NCBI GenBank assembly: GCA_029248485.1
Contig: JAQWJG010000029.1
Location: 1-26,415, forward strand
Reading direction: 5' to 3'
Origin: SAR86 cluster bacterium
Lineage (GTDB): Bacteria > Pseudomonadota > Gammaproteobacteria > SAR86 > D2472
Length of the DNA: 26,415 bases
Part shown: positions 7,771-14,601 of the stretch, one piece after another
Layout of the letters: every line of letters starts with the position of its first letter
Numbering within the stretch: position 1 is the first letter of the stretch
Notes under the pieces: model-generated
What the model saw: the letters and a program-made list of their open reading frames with translations, nothing else
What the model was told of the DNA's origin: nothing
Databases searched by the model: none
Program-made: the position numbers and the translations under genes

Positions 7771-9001
7771 GACGCAGTATAGTTACAGGTTTTAGTTTGG
7801 CGGCTCGTGCTGCTGGAAAATATGAAAATAATAAACTCATTCCAAGCACAGAAATACATATATAAATAAGCTGATTTAGCCTAAATTCATATGGGAAATA
7901 GTTAATAAAGTAGCTATCCATTAAGCTTCTATTGCTAAAAGACTCAATTAAATTAATAAGTTGATCTATATTTGGAGTCACTGTAAGCCCTATCAACAAA
8001 CCAATAATTGTGCCTAAAAATCCTATAATTAAACCTAAATTTAAGAAGATAAATGTTAGTTGGATTTTAGAACAGCCCATAGTTTTTAAGATGGCTATTT
8101 CTTTTTCTTTAGTTTTGACAGTCATGACGATGGTTGAGAGTATATTGAAAGCTGCAACTGTGATAATTAAAAATAACATTAGACTTATTAATCTTTTTTC
8201 TAATTTAATTGCTTGGAACAATGTTCCATGAGTCTGTTGCCAAGAGGTAAAGTAATAATGCTCTTCGTTTAAATATGGTTGTGCTAGTAAATTAAAACCA
8301 AATTCATTTACTGCAAACAAGTCATTGGTCTTGACCCTAATTCCTTGAGTTGCATTTACCGGTAAATTCAAAATATTTGCCGCAAGATCATGATGAATCA
8401 AAACAAGTGATTGATCTAATTCAGCTTTTAATTCAAATATACCGACTATCTCCAAAGAAATAGTTCTTGGAAAAGTACCCAAAATTGATGAACGTAAATT
8501 AGTTGTTGTGATATTGATAGCATCGCCCACTTCTATTCCAAGATAGCGAGCCAACCAAGAGCCAATGACCACCCCCTTTTTAGAAGAAATGTTTTCTAAA
8601 CCTCCGCTAATCATATAGCTAGGAAGAATAGACATGGATTCTTCTAATTCAGGTTTAATGCCGGTAATAAAAACACCTCTAGACCTATTCTTTGCACTCA
8701 TTAATCCCTGAGTTTCAATATAGGGACTAGCACTAATAATGTTATCTGAGCTAGAGATCTTGGAAACCAATTCTTGATAATCATCAATGCCATCATTGGA
8801 TCGAATAATTAGTTGGGGCACAACGCCTAGAACCCTTGTTTGCAACTCCTTTTCAAAGCCATTCATAACAGATAACACTATTACTAATGCAGCGACGCCC
8901 AGTGATAATCCGGCGATGGCCATTAAAGAAGTGAAGGATGCAAATGCACCCTTCTTCGATCGAAAATACTTGTAGCCCAAGTAAATAGGCAATGAAGTCA
9001 T
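7763..9001 (-). CDS. lolC: Lipoprotein-releasing ABC permease (LolC/LolE family, possibly single-gene LolF type)
   Basis: A 412-residue inner-membrane protein with the LolC/E topology: one helix near residues 25-48, a large periplasmic domain (about 50-265), then three helices near 270-292, 315-340 and 375-398. The opening L-G-Y-K-Y-F-R-S-K-K followed by F-A-S-F-T-S and S-V-M-N-G-F-E-K-E-L is characteristic of the family, as is the C-terminal F-P-A-A-R-A-A-K-L-K-P. It should extract mature lipoproteins from the inner membrane together with LolD. Only one permease gene is present in this operon, whereas E. coli has lolC-lolD-lolE; a homodimeric LolF-type system is therefore possible. The ATG lies 5 bases after the aldehyde dehydrogenase stop, with no clear ribosome-binding site, so it may depend on transcription and translation from upstream. 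Confidence 0.9.
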   Translation of the reverse strand: MTSLPIYLGYKYFRSKKGAFASFTSLMAIAGLSLGVAALVIVLSVMNGFEKELQTRVLGVVPQLIIRSNDGIDDYQELVSKISSSDNIISASPYIETQGLMSAKNRSRGVFITGIKPELEESMSILPSYMISGGLENISSKKGVVIGSWLARYLGIEVGDAINITTTNLRSSILGTFPRTISLEIVGIFELKAELDQSLVLIHHDLAANILNLPVNATQGIRVKTNDLFAVNEFGFNLLAQPYLNEEHYYFTSWQQTHGTLFQAIKLEKRLISLMLFLIITVAAFNILSTIVMTVKTKEKEIAILKTMGCSKIQLTFIFLNLGLIIGFLGTIIGLLIGLTVTPNIDQLINLIESFSNRSLMDSYFINYFPYEFRLNQLIYICISVLGMSLLFSYFPAARAAKLKPVTILRHE

Positions 9002-9006
9002 AGCAA

Positions 9007-10428
9007 TTAGGTTATCTGTTTTAAAACCTTTTCAATATCGCCTTTGTATGGAGGGCGGATTGCTGATAATAATTTATCAAACCTTGAACCAATTTGCTTA
9101 TAGACAGCTTTAGCATTGCTAAATGTTTTAAAGCCCTCTTCACCATGATAGCTTCCAATTCCAGAAGGCCCAACGCCACCAAAAGGCAGATCTTCTTGTT
9201 GAATGTGACCTAGTACATCATTAACAGTTACTCCGCCTGATGAAGTTCTTGTAAGAACATGATCTTCTTCATTTTTATTGGATCCAAAATAATACAGACC
9301 TAGTGGTTTATCATTTTTATTTACATAAGAGATAGTTTCATCGATCTCATTAAACTCTTTGACGGGTAACAAGGGACCAAAGATTTCCTCTTTCATAATT
9401 TCCATGTCGTCAGTTGGATTCATTACAAGCGTAGGAGGAATTTTGAAAGCCTCTTGTTGCGAGAAGTCTTCATTTGCAGGATTAATTTCATCAATCTCAG
9501 CCCCTTTTTCTTTTGCGTCGGTCAATAAACCTTGCAATCTGTCAAAATGTTTTTGGTTAACAATTGATGTGTAATCATCGTTATGCTTTAAATCAGGATA
9601 GAAATCTGCCACAGCAGCTTTCATGCCTGAGATAAGTTCATCTTTTTTATCAGAATGAACCATTACATAATCAGGAGCTAAGCAAATTTGACCAGCATTC
9701 ATTGTTTTGCCCAGCATAATTCTTTTAGCAGCTATAGCACTATCAGCTGTATTGCTTACTATAACGGGTGATTTACCACCAAGCTCTAGAGTAACTGGAA
9801 CTAAATTTTCTGAAGCTGCTTTCATGATATGTTTTGCAACCGCACCACTTCCTGTATACAGAAGATGATCGAATTTTTGTTGAGTAAACGTTGCGCCGAC
9901 ATCAGGACCACCCAATATAGTTGCAAATTCCTCCTCATCAAAAGCAGCATCACAAAGTTCTTTCATCAGGCTTGCTGATTGCTCAGTATATTCACTTGGT
10001 TTATGCATAATTTGATTGCCAGCAGCAAAAATTGAAGCTGCAGGAGAGAATGTTAAGAACATTGGAAAATTCCAAGGTGAAATCATTCCTACTGTTCCCA
10101 ATGGCTCATAGTCAACAGTCGCCTTTGCTCCTAAAAGACCCAATGGAAAATTTGGTTTTCTTTTAGAGCCTGCCATCCACTTTTTCAAATTTTTCTTTGC
10201 ATACTCAATACTAGGAATAATTGTGTAAACATCTGTAGCCATTGACTGGTTTTTAGATCTAACTCCAAAGTCTTCATTCAGAGCATCAACTATTTTATAA
10301 CGATTATCCATTATCAAAGTCTTCATGCGATCCAACCTATCTATCCTCAAATCATATGATGGAGGACCATTTTTAATAAAATATGCTTTTTGCTTATCTA
10401 AAATGTCTTGCATTTGTTGATGTTCCAT
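9007..10428 (-). CDS. NAD(P)-dependent aldehyde dehydrogenase (coniferyl-aldehyde-dehydrogenase-like, class 3 fold)
   Basis: A 473-residue soluble aldehyde dehydrogenase. Visible active-site parts are P-W-N-F-P (118-122), K143 in H-K-P-S, Y-T-G-S-G (191-195) for the cofactor, L-E-L-G-G-K-S-P (214-221) with general base E215, and N-A-G-Q-I-C-L-A-P-D-Y with nucleophile C249. The Q-I-C-x-A-P-D-Y form, the ~470 length and the L-P-F-G-G-V-G-P-S-G-I-G end block are typical of the short class 3 group that includes coniferyl aldehyde and fatty aldehyde dehydrogenases; the actual substrate is unknown. The gene has a clear AGGAG 8 bases before ATG 10428. It lies only 5 bases before the Lol permease gene, so its promoter probably also serves the envelope operon. 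Confidence 0.92.
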   Translation of the reverse strand: MEHQQMQDILDKQKAYFIKNGPPSYDLRIDRLDRMKTLIMDNRYKIVDALNEDFGVRSKNQSMATDVYTIIPSIEYAKKNLKKWMAGSKRKPNFPLGLLGAKATVDYEPLGTVGMISPWNFPMFLTFSPAASIFAAGNQIMHKPSEYTEQSASLMKELCDAAFDEEEFATILGGPDVGATFTQQKFDHLLYTGSGAVAKHIMKAASENLVPVTLELGGKSPVIVSNTADSAIAAKRIMLGKTMNAGQICLAPDYVMVHSDKKDELISGMKAAVADFYPDLKHNDDYTSIVNQKHFDRLQGLLTDAKEKGAEIDEINPANEDFSQQEAFKIPPTLVMNPTDDMEIMKEEIFGPLLPVKEFNEIDETISYVNKNDKPLGLYYFGSNKNEEDHVLTRTSSGGVTVNDVLGHIQQEDLPFGGVGPSGIGSYHGEEGFKTFSNAKAVYKQIGSRFDKLLSAIRPPYKGDIEKVLKQIT

Positions 10429-10461
10429 TTTTTTACTCCTTATTTTTTAAATAATTTTATT

Positions 10462-10492
10462 AGTCTATCAGTTAAAGAAAACTCTAAGTCAA
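10462..10492 (-). promoter_or_regulatory. Candidate promoter for the aldehyde dehydrogenase / envelope operon
   Basis: On the minus strand TTGACT (10492-10487) matches five of six bases of the -35 consensus. Possible -10 boxes are GATAGA at 17-base spacing or TAGACT at 19-base spacing (10467-10462); neither is a strong match. This is the only gap of any size (74 bases) upstream of the leftward run to DUF1285, so a promoter is expected here. An AGGAG lies between it and the ATG. The -35 is convincing, the -10 is not. Confidence 0.4.
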
Positions 10493-10502
10493 GTAATTAT
10501 TA

Positions 10503-11381
10503 CTAAGTTGATCTTTTCTGCTTATCTGAATCATTTGTTTTTTTGATCATACCTCTGATATCAGACCAATCATCTTCTGTAAGTTTTGAGAGTTGTGAAA
10601 AAGTTCCACCACCTGAAAGATACTGAGCGCCATCAAGTGCAATTGTTTGACCGGTTAAATATTCACATCCGTCTGCCATTAGAAAAGTGGCTAAATTTTG
10701 AAGTTCGCTCATTTGACCAACTCGACCCATGGGAATAGAGCTCATTGAATTGGAATCATCCAAGTCTCCTTTTGGACTGAGCCTTGCCCAGGCTCCTTCA
10801 GTGGGAAATGGTCCTGGTGCTATTGCGTTTATTCTTATTCCATGGGGACCCCATTCAACTGCAAGTGATTTGGTCATTGTGTTAAGAGCTGATTTTGACA
10901 TGGCTGAGGGAACAACAAATGGTGAGCCAGTCCAAACCCAAGTAGCAAGTATAGAAATAATAGAGCCTTTAATTTTTTGTTCAAGCCACTTCTTGCCTAC
11001 TGCATTAGTCACATAAAATGTGCCGTGAAATACGATATTTGCGATTGCATCAAATCCTCTAGCAGACAAATCTTTTGTTGGAGAAATAAAGTTACCTGCA
11101 GCATTGTTAACCAACCCATGTAGCGGGCCTTCTTGAAAAATGGAATCTACAAAGTCCTCAACATCCTGAGGGGAACGAATATCAAGAGGTTGATATCTGA
11201 CATTTGCACCATATTTATCTTTAAATTCATTGGCTGTATCAGCAAGAACACTCTCTCTTCTGCCGCAAATAACTACATCAGCTCCATGTTTAACATAATG
11301 CTCTGACATCTCTCTGCCTAAGCCTGTACCGCCTCCGGTAACTAAGATCTTCTTACCTTTTAAAATATCTTCTTTAAACAT
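10503..11381 (-). CDS. SDR oxidoreductase, 2,4-dienoyl-CoA-reductase-like (left-arm copy)
   Basis: A ~292-residue short-chain dehydrogenase/reductase. The N-terminus has T-G-G-G-T-G-L-G for the dinucleotide, C-G-R-R after strand 2 (suggesting NADPH), L-D-I-R, and N-N-A-A-G-N-F. Where most SDRs have Y-x3-K this protein has S-A-M-S-K-S-A, keeping Lys but not Tyr, followed by S-L-A-V-E-W-G-P-H-G-I-R-I-N-A-I-A-P-G-P. That pattern, with N-F-I-S-P-T-K-D-L-S, is what I know from 2,4-dienoyl-CoA reductases, which act in unsaturated fatty acid oxidation; the substrate is inferred. I chose ATG 11381 over ATG 11387 because the right-arm copy lacks the first ATG and an AAGG sits at good spacing from the second. 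The gene follows hemH, which reads a few bases into it in this arm. Confidence 0.9.
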   Translation of the reverse strand: MFKEDILKGKKILVTGGGTGLGREMSEHYVKHGADVVICGRRESVLADTANEFKDKYGANVRYQPLDIRSPQDVEDFVDSIFQEGPLHGLVNNAAGNFISPTKDLSARGFDAIANIVFHGTFYVTNAVGKKWLEQKIKGSIISILATWVWTGSPFVVPSAMSKSALNTMTKSLAVEWGPHGIRINAIAPGPFPTEGAWARLSPKGDLDDSNSMSSIPMGRVGQMSELQNLATFLMADGCEYLTGQTIALDGAQYLSGGGTFSQLSKLTEDDWSDIRGMIKKTNDSDKQKRST

Positions 11382-12399
11382 TTGCATCCTTATGTGAATT
11401 AGTAATATCTATAATAGCCTGAACCCAGGCATCTGAGTAATTCAATGACGGAACATAATCCAGTATTTGACCGCCAGCCTCCATAAAAAGTTCTTTATAT
11501 TCATCGCCAATCTCAATTACCGTTTCAAGGCAATCAGCAGTAAATGCCGGTGAAAAAACGAGAACCTTTTTGATGCCTTTGCCTGGAAAGGTTTTTAAGA
11601 CATCGTCAGAGAAAGGTTCTAGCCAATTATTCGTTAAGCGCGACTGAAATGTAACCTCATATTTATCTCTTGAAAGTGATAATTTTTCAGCAATACGCTT
11701 TGATGTTTCATAAACTGTAGCTTTATAACAATAATGATTCTCTTTATTGATTTCATGTTCACAATTCTTTCCATCACACTGGTTGTCTTGATATACCTTA
11801 TTAACTTGTGAGTTAGGTAACCCATGATAGCTAAATACAACCTTGTCATATTCGGAAATATTGAAGTCCTTAGCTGCATCTACCCATGCATTGATAAATG
11901 ATGGATGATCATAGTATTGAGATATAAATTTAAATGATGGTATTACCCATTCCCTGGATAACTTTTTGGTCACTTCTTCAAAGACACTGCCAGAGGTTGC
12001 AGATGCATAATGTGGAAATAGAGGCAAAATGATTAACTCAGAAGGATTGGATTGCTTGATTAGATCTAAGGCTTGCTGAATGCTTGGTTTTTGATATCGC
12101 ATAGCATAATAAACATCATATTTATCTTGTTTGAGCTTTAATTTATTTGTTAATTCTTGGGTATTTTTTAGCAGCGGAGAGACTCCTCCAGAAAGATCCC
12201 AAAGTTTTTGATAAATCTTGCTCGAGCTAAATGATCTGAATGGGCAGATAATTAAAGTTACAAGTATAAATCTTAATATATATGGAACATCAATAACTCT
12301 TCCATCCATTAAGAATTCTCTTAAATATTTAAAAACATGAAAGTATGAAGGAGAGTCTGGAGTTCCTAAATTAATTAGTAATAGTGCTGGTTTGTTCAT
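11374..12399 (-). CDS. hemH: Ferrochelatase HemH (left-arm copy)
   Basis: Ferrochelatase inserts Fe2+ into protoporphyrin IX, the last step of heme synthesis. The 341-residue protein shows L-L-I-N-L-G-T-P (7-14) at the start, L-F-P-H-Y-A-S-A-T (127-135), F-S-Y-H-G-L-P with the metal-binding H192, and F-T-A-D-C-L-E-T with E292. Three cysteines, C208, C213 and C224, lie in the segment after the catalytic His and are kept in the right-arm copy; some bacterial ferrochelatases bind a [2Fe-2S] cluster through such a region, so this is possible but unproven. The ATG overlaps the end of the MFS gene by 29 bases. The C-terminus ends H-K-D-A-N-V and reads 8 bases into the SDR gene, while the right-arm copy stops earlier. 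Confidence 0.95.
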   Translation of the reverse strand: MNKPALLLINLGTPDSPSYFHVFKYLREFLMDGRVIDVPYILRFILVTLIICPFRSFSSSKIYQKLWDLSGGVSPLLKNTQELTNKLKLKQDKYDVYYAMRYQKPSIQQALDLIKQSNPSELIILPLFPHYASATSGSVFEEVTKKLSREWVIPSFKFISQYYDHPSFINAWVDAAKDFNISEYDKVVFSYHGLPNSQVNKVYQDNQCDGKNCEHEINKENHYCYKATVYETSKRIAEKLSLSRDKYEVTFQSRLTNNWLEPFSDDVLKTFPGKGIKKVLVFSPAFTADCLETVIEIGDEYKELFMEAGGQILDYVPSLNYSDAWVQAIIDITNSHKDANV

Positions 12400-13576
12400 G
12401 ATCTCTCAATAGTGGATGACCTATTATAAATAATAAGGAAATAAAGCACAGAGAAGCGCTAAAAAAATATAGATATTGAGGACCAAATTGATAAATAGGC
12501 ATAGCAACTATTGGAGTCAAAACATGTCCTATGGGCATTACTGAACCCAAATACCCAGCTGCCGTGCCTTGATTATCGGGTGTTTGGGCCAAAGACAGAG
12601 ATGAGGCATTAGCAGGCCTAAACATCCCTCCGCCAAAACCATTGATCATCATTGCTAAATAGAACAAAGCAATTGATGAGGCTGAAGCAGCCATCATGTA
12701 AGAAACTGTAATCAAGGAAGTACCGTATATCAGTAGTTTATTGTTAGCTATTGGTTTTAAATCGGTAAATATATATTGACTTACAACAGTCGAAATGGAC
12801 AGCACAACAAAGGTTAAGCTTATAACTAAAGGTAAATCTTTTTCCTGTGAAAAAATATCTGTGATGTAAAATCCAATAGACTGCAATAAAGAAGCCTGGC
12901 AAAGAGATGACAAGGCGGCAATAAATAAAAATGGCCAGACTGACTTATCTTTGTATGAAAGTTTACGAATGGTTTTATCAACCATTTTTGTTGGAAAAAT
13001 ATGTTTTGGAAAGGTTAGAAAGATACCAATTGCTGCTACAAAACCGCAAAAAGCAAAAACGTAAAATGGTAGACTTTTCGAATACAAAAATAAAAAACCG
13101 CCTAACATGGGGCCCATGATTGTTCCGATCAAGAAACTAGACTCTAATCTTGCAAATTTTTTAGTTCGTTTTGCTCTCTCTGAAATGTCTGCCATGTAGG
13201 CAAAAGCAGCTGGCCTTGTTGCAGAACCAACCAAACCATTAATTAGCCTACCCAGGACCAATAAAGGCAATAGATATACAAGATCTAAAATTTTCTGCTC
13301 AACAAGAAACAATGGAGTTATTAAAGCAATAATTGAAACTGAGTAGCCAATTAAACCTATGACTGCAATATTACGTCTTCCATATCTGTCAGAGGCCCTG
13401 CCCCATGATGCGCTAGTAAGTGCCCAAGCCACTGCTGAGATTGAAAAGATAGTAGATGTTTCAATAACGGATAAGCCTAGGTCTCTTGCTAATGGTGGAA
13501 CCAAAACAAAAGCAAAAGACTGGCCTAGGCCAACTGCAAATAAACCAAATTTTAACCAAGTTGTAGGATTAGACAA
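12371..13576 (-). CDS. MFS transporter, drug-efflux type (left-arm intact copy)
   Basis: A 401-residue transporter with about 12 membrane helices in two six-helix halves. The motif A of the superfamily, G-R-A-S-D-R-Y-G-R-R, lies at 59-68 after helix 2; the R-P-A-A-F-A-Y motif and I-M-G-P-M-L-G-G of the first half and a G-G-G-M-F-R-P-A-N-A segment in the second fit the DHA1 (Tet/multidrug) branch. The substrate is unknown. The start is TTG at 13576, overlapping the trpS stop by 8 bases; the right-arm copy also begins with TTG at the matching place and neither has an ATG nearby, so coupling to trpS is likely. The 3' end overlaps hemH by 29 bases. This copy is intact, unlike its right-arm counterpart. 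Confidence 0.9.
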   Translation of the reverse strand: MSNPTTWLKFGLFAVGLGQSFAFVLVPPLARDLGLSVIETSTIFSISAVAWALTSASWGRASDRYGRRNIAVIGLIGYSVSIIALITPLFLVEQKILDLVYLLPLLVLGRLINGLVGSATRPAAFAYMADISERAKRTKKFARLESSFLIGTIMGPMLGGFLFLYSKSLPFYVFAFCGFVAAIGIFLTFPKHIFPTKMVDKTIRKLSYKDKSVWPFLFIAALSSLCQASLLQSIGFYITDIFSQEKDLPLVISLTFVVLSISTVVSQYIFTDLKPIANNKLLIYGTSLITVSYMMAASASSIALFYLAMMINGFGGGMFRPANASSLSLAQTPDNQGTAAGYLGSVMPIGHVLTPIVAMPIYQFGPQYLYFFSASLCFISLLFIIGHPLLRDHEQTSTITN

Positions 13577-14567
13577 TGTTGGAGATGCCTACAGCCTCAC
13601 GCAATTTACCAACAAGCTCTTGAGCTTGAGGACGAACTTTACGAGCGCCATCAGAAAACAAATCATTTAAAAAATCTTTTTGATCTTTTAATTCAACATA
13701 TTTTTCTCTTATTGGTAGTATTTCATTATTAATAATAGAAAATAAATCTTTCTTTACATCACCCCAAGAGATTCCTTCTTTATAGGCTTGTTTCATGTGA
13801 TCTATTTGATCGTCACTAGCAAAAAAAGAATAAAGCTGAAAAAGGGTGCAGCCATTGTGGTCTTTTGGCTGTCCTGGCTCTAGTGAATTTGTAATAATCT
13901 TAGCAATAGATTTTTGCAAAGCTTTTTCTGTCGATAGAAATGGGATGATATTGTTATATGACTTACTCATTTTCCTGCCATCATTTCCTGGAACAGAGAT
14001 ATCGTTTTGAATGATAGCCTCGGGAAGGGTTAGTATGTTTGAGTATGTGTGATTAAATTTTCCTGCAATATCTCGTGCCATCTCCATATGTTGCGCTTGA
14101 TCAGGACCAACAGGAACATGAGTAGCATTAAATATCAATATATCAGCAGCCATTAGGACTGGGTATGAAAAAAGACCCATATTGACTGCCTTATCCTCAT
14201 CGCTACCAGACTGAGTGTTTTCAGCAATAATAGCCTTGTATGCATGAGCACGATTTAGCAAGCCTTTTGCAGCACTGCAATTTAGAATCCAAGTTAATTC
14301 ATGAACCTCAGGAATATCTGATTGTCTGTAAAAATGAGATTTGCTTGGATCTAAACCAGAGGACAGCCATGCTAATGCAACATTTTTCACGCTAGCCTCA
14401 ACCTCACTTGGATTAGTTTGCTTGATAAGCGCATGATAGTCTGCAAGAAAAAAAAATGAATCGTTATCAGGAGCAACTAATTCAAGCGCAGGTTTGATAG
14501 CGCCCAAATAATTTCCAATATGAGGAGTACCAGTTGTTGTAATTCCTGTTAAAATTCTTTTTCTCAT
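13569..14567 (-). CDS. trpS: Tryptophanyl-tRNA synthetase (left-arm copy)
   Basis: TrpRS charges tRNA-Trp in the cytoplasm. The 332-residue length is close to the E. coli enzyme (334). It has the class I signature P-H-I-G-N (15-19), the tryptophan pocket region with Y-H-A-L, G-P-D-Q-A-Q-H (154-160), and K-M-S-K-S (199-203) inside G-N-D-G-R-K-M-S-K-S-Y-N-N. The ATG at 14567 has no ribosome-binding site; a perfect TATAAT sits 9 bases upstream, so the mRNA is probably leaderless. The gene diverges from the DUF349 gene across only 34 bases. It leads the run trpS-MFS-hemH-SDR, which is tightly overlapped and likely one transcript. Confidence 0.97.
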   Translation of the reverse strand: MRKRILTGITTTGTPHIGNYLGAIKPALELVAPDNDSFFFLADYHALIKQTNPSEVEASVKNVALAWLSSGLDPSKSHFYRQSDIPEVHELTWILNCSAAKGLLNRAHAYKAIIAENTQSGSDEDKAVNMGLFSYPVLMAADILIFNATHVPVGPDQAQHMEMARDIAGKFNHTYSNILTLPEAIIQNDISVPGNDGRKMSKSYNNIIPFLSTEKALQKSIAKIITNSLEPGQPKDHNGCTLFQLYSFFASDDQIDHMKQAYKEGISWGDVKKDLFSIINNEILPIREKYVELKDQKDFLNDLFSDGARKVRPQAQELVGKLREAVGISNIV

Positions 14568-14576
14568 TTAGAGATA

Positions 14577-14582
14577 ATTATA
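14577..14582 (-). promoter_or_regulatory. -10 element of trpS (left arm), predicts leaderless mRNA
   Basis: TATAAT on the minus strand, ending 9 bases before the trpS ATG. Transcription starting 6-7 bases downstream would leave a leader of only 2-3 bases. The same box at the same distance occurs in the right arm, and 32 of the 34 bases between the two divergent genes are identical in both arms. No convincing -35 box is seen. Confidence 0.55.
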
Positions 14583-14601
14583 AACATCAAAAGAAACTAT
14601 T

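Noticed and set aside
10429..10502. Rho-independent terminator after the SDR gene
   Set aside because: No GC-rich stem followed by a T-run could be found; the A/T runs there are unpaired.
11634..11879. 81-codon frame inside hemH on the same strand
   Set aside because: It is an out-of-frame shadow of a conserved ferrochelatase region; the right arm has no corresponding reported frame and the sequence has no recognisable domain.
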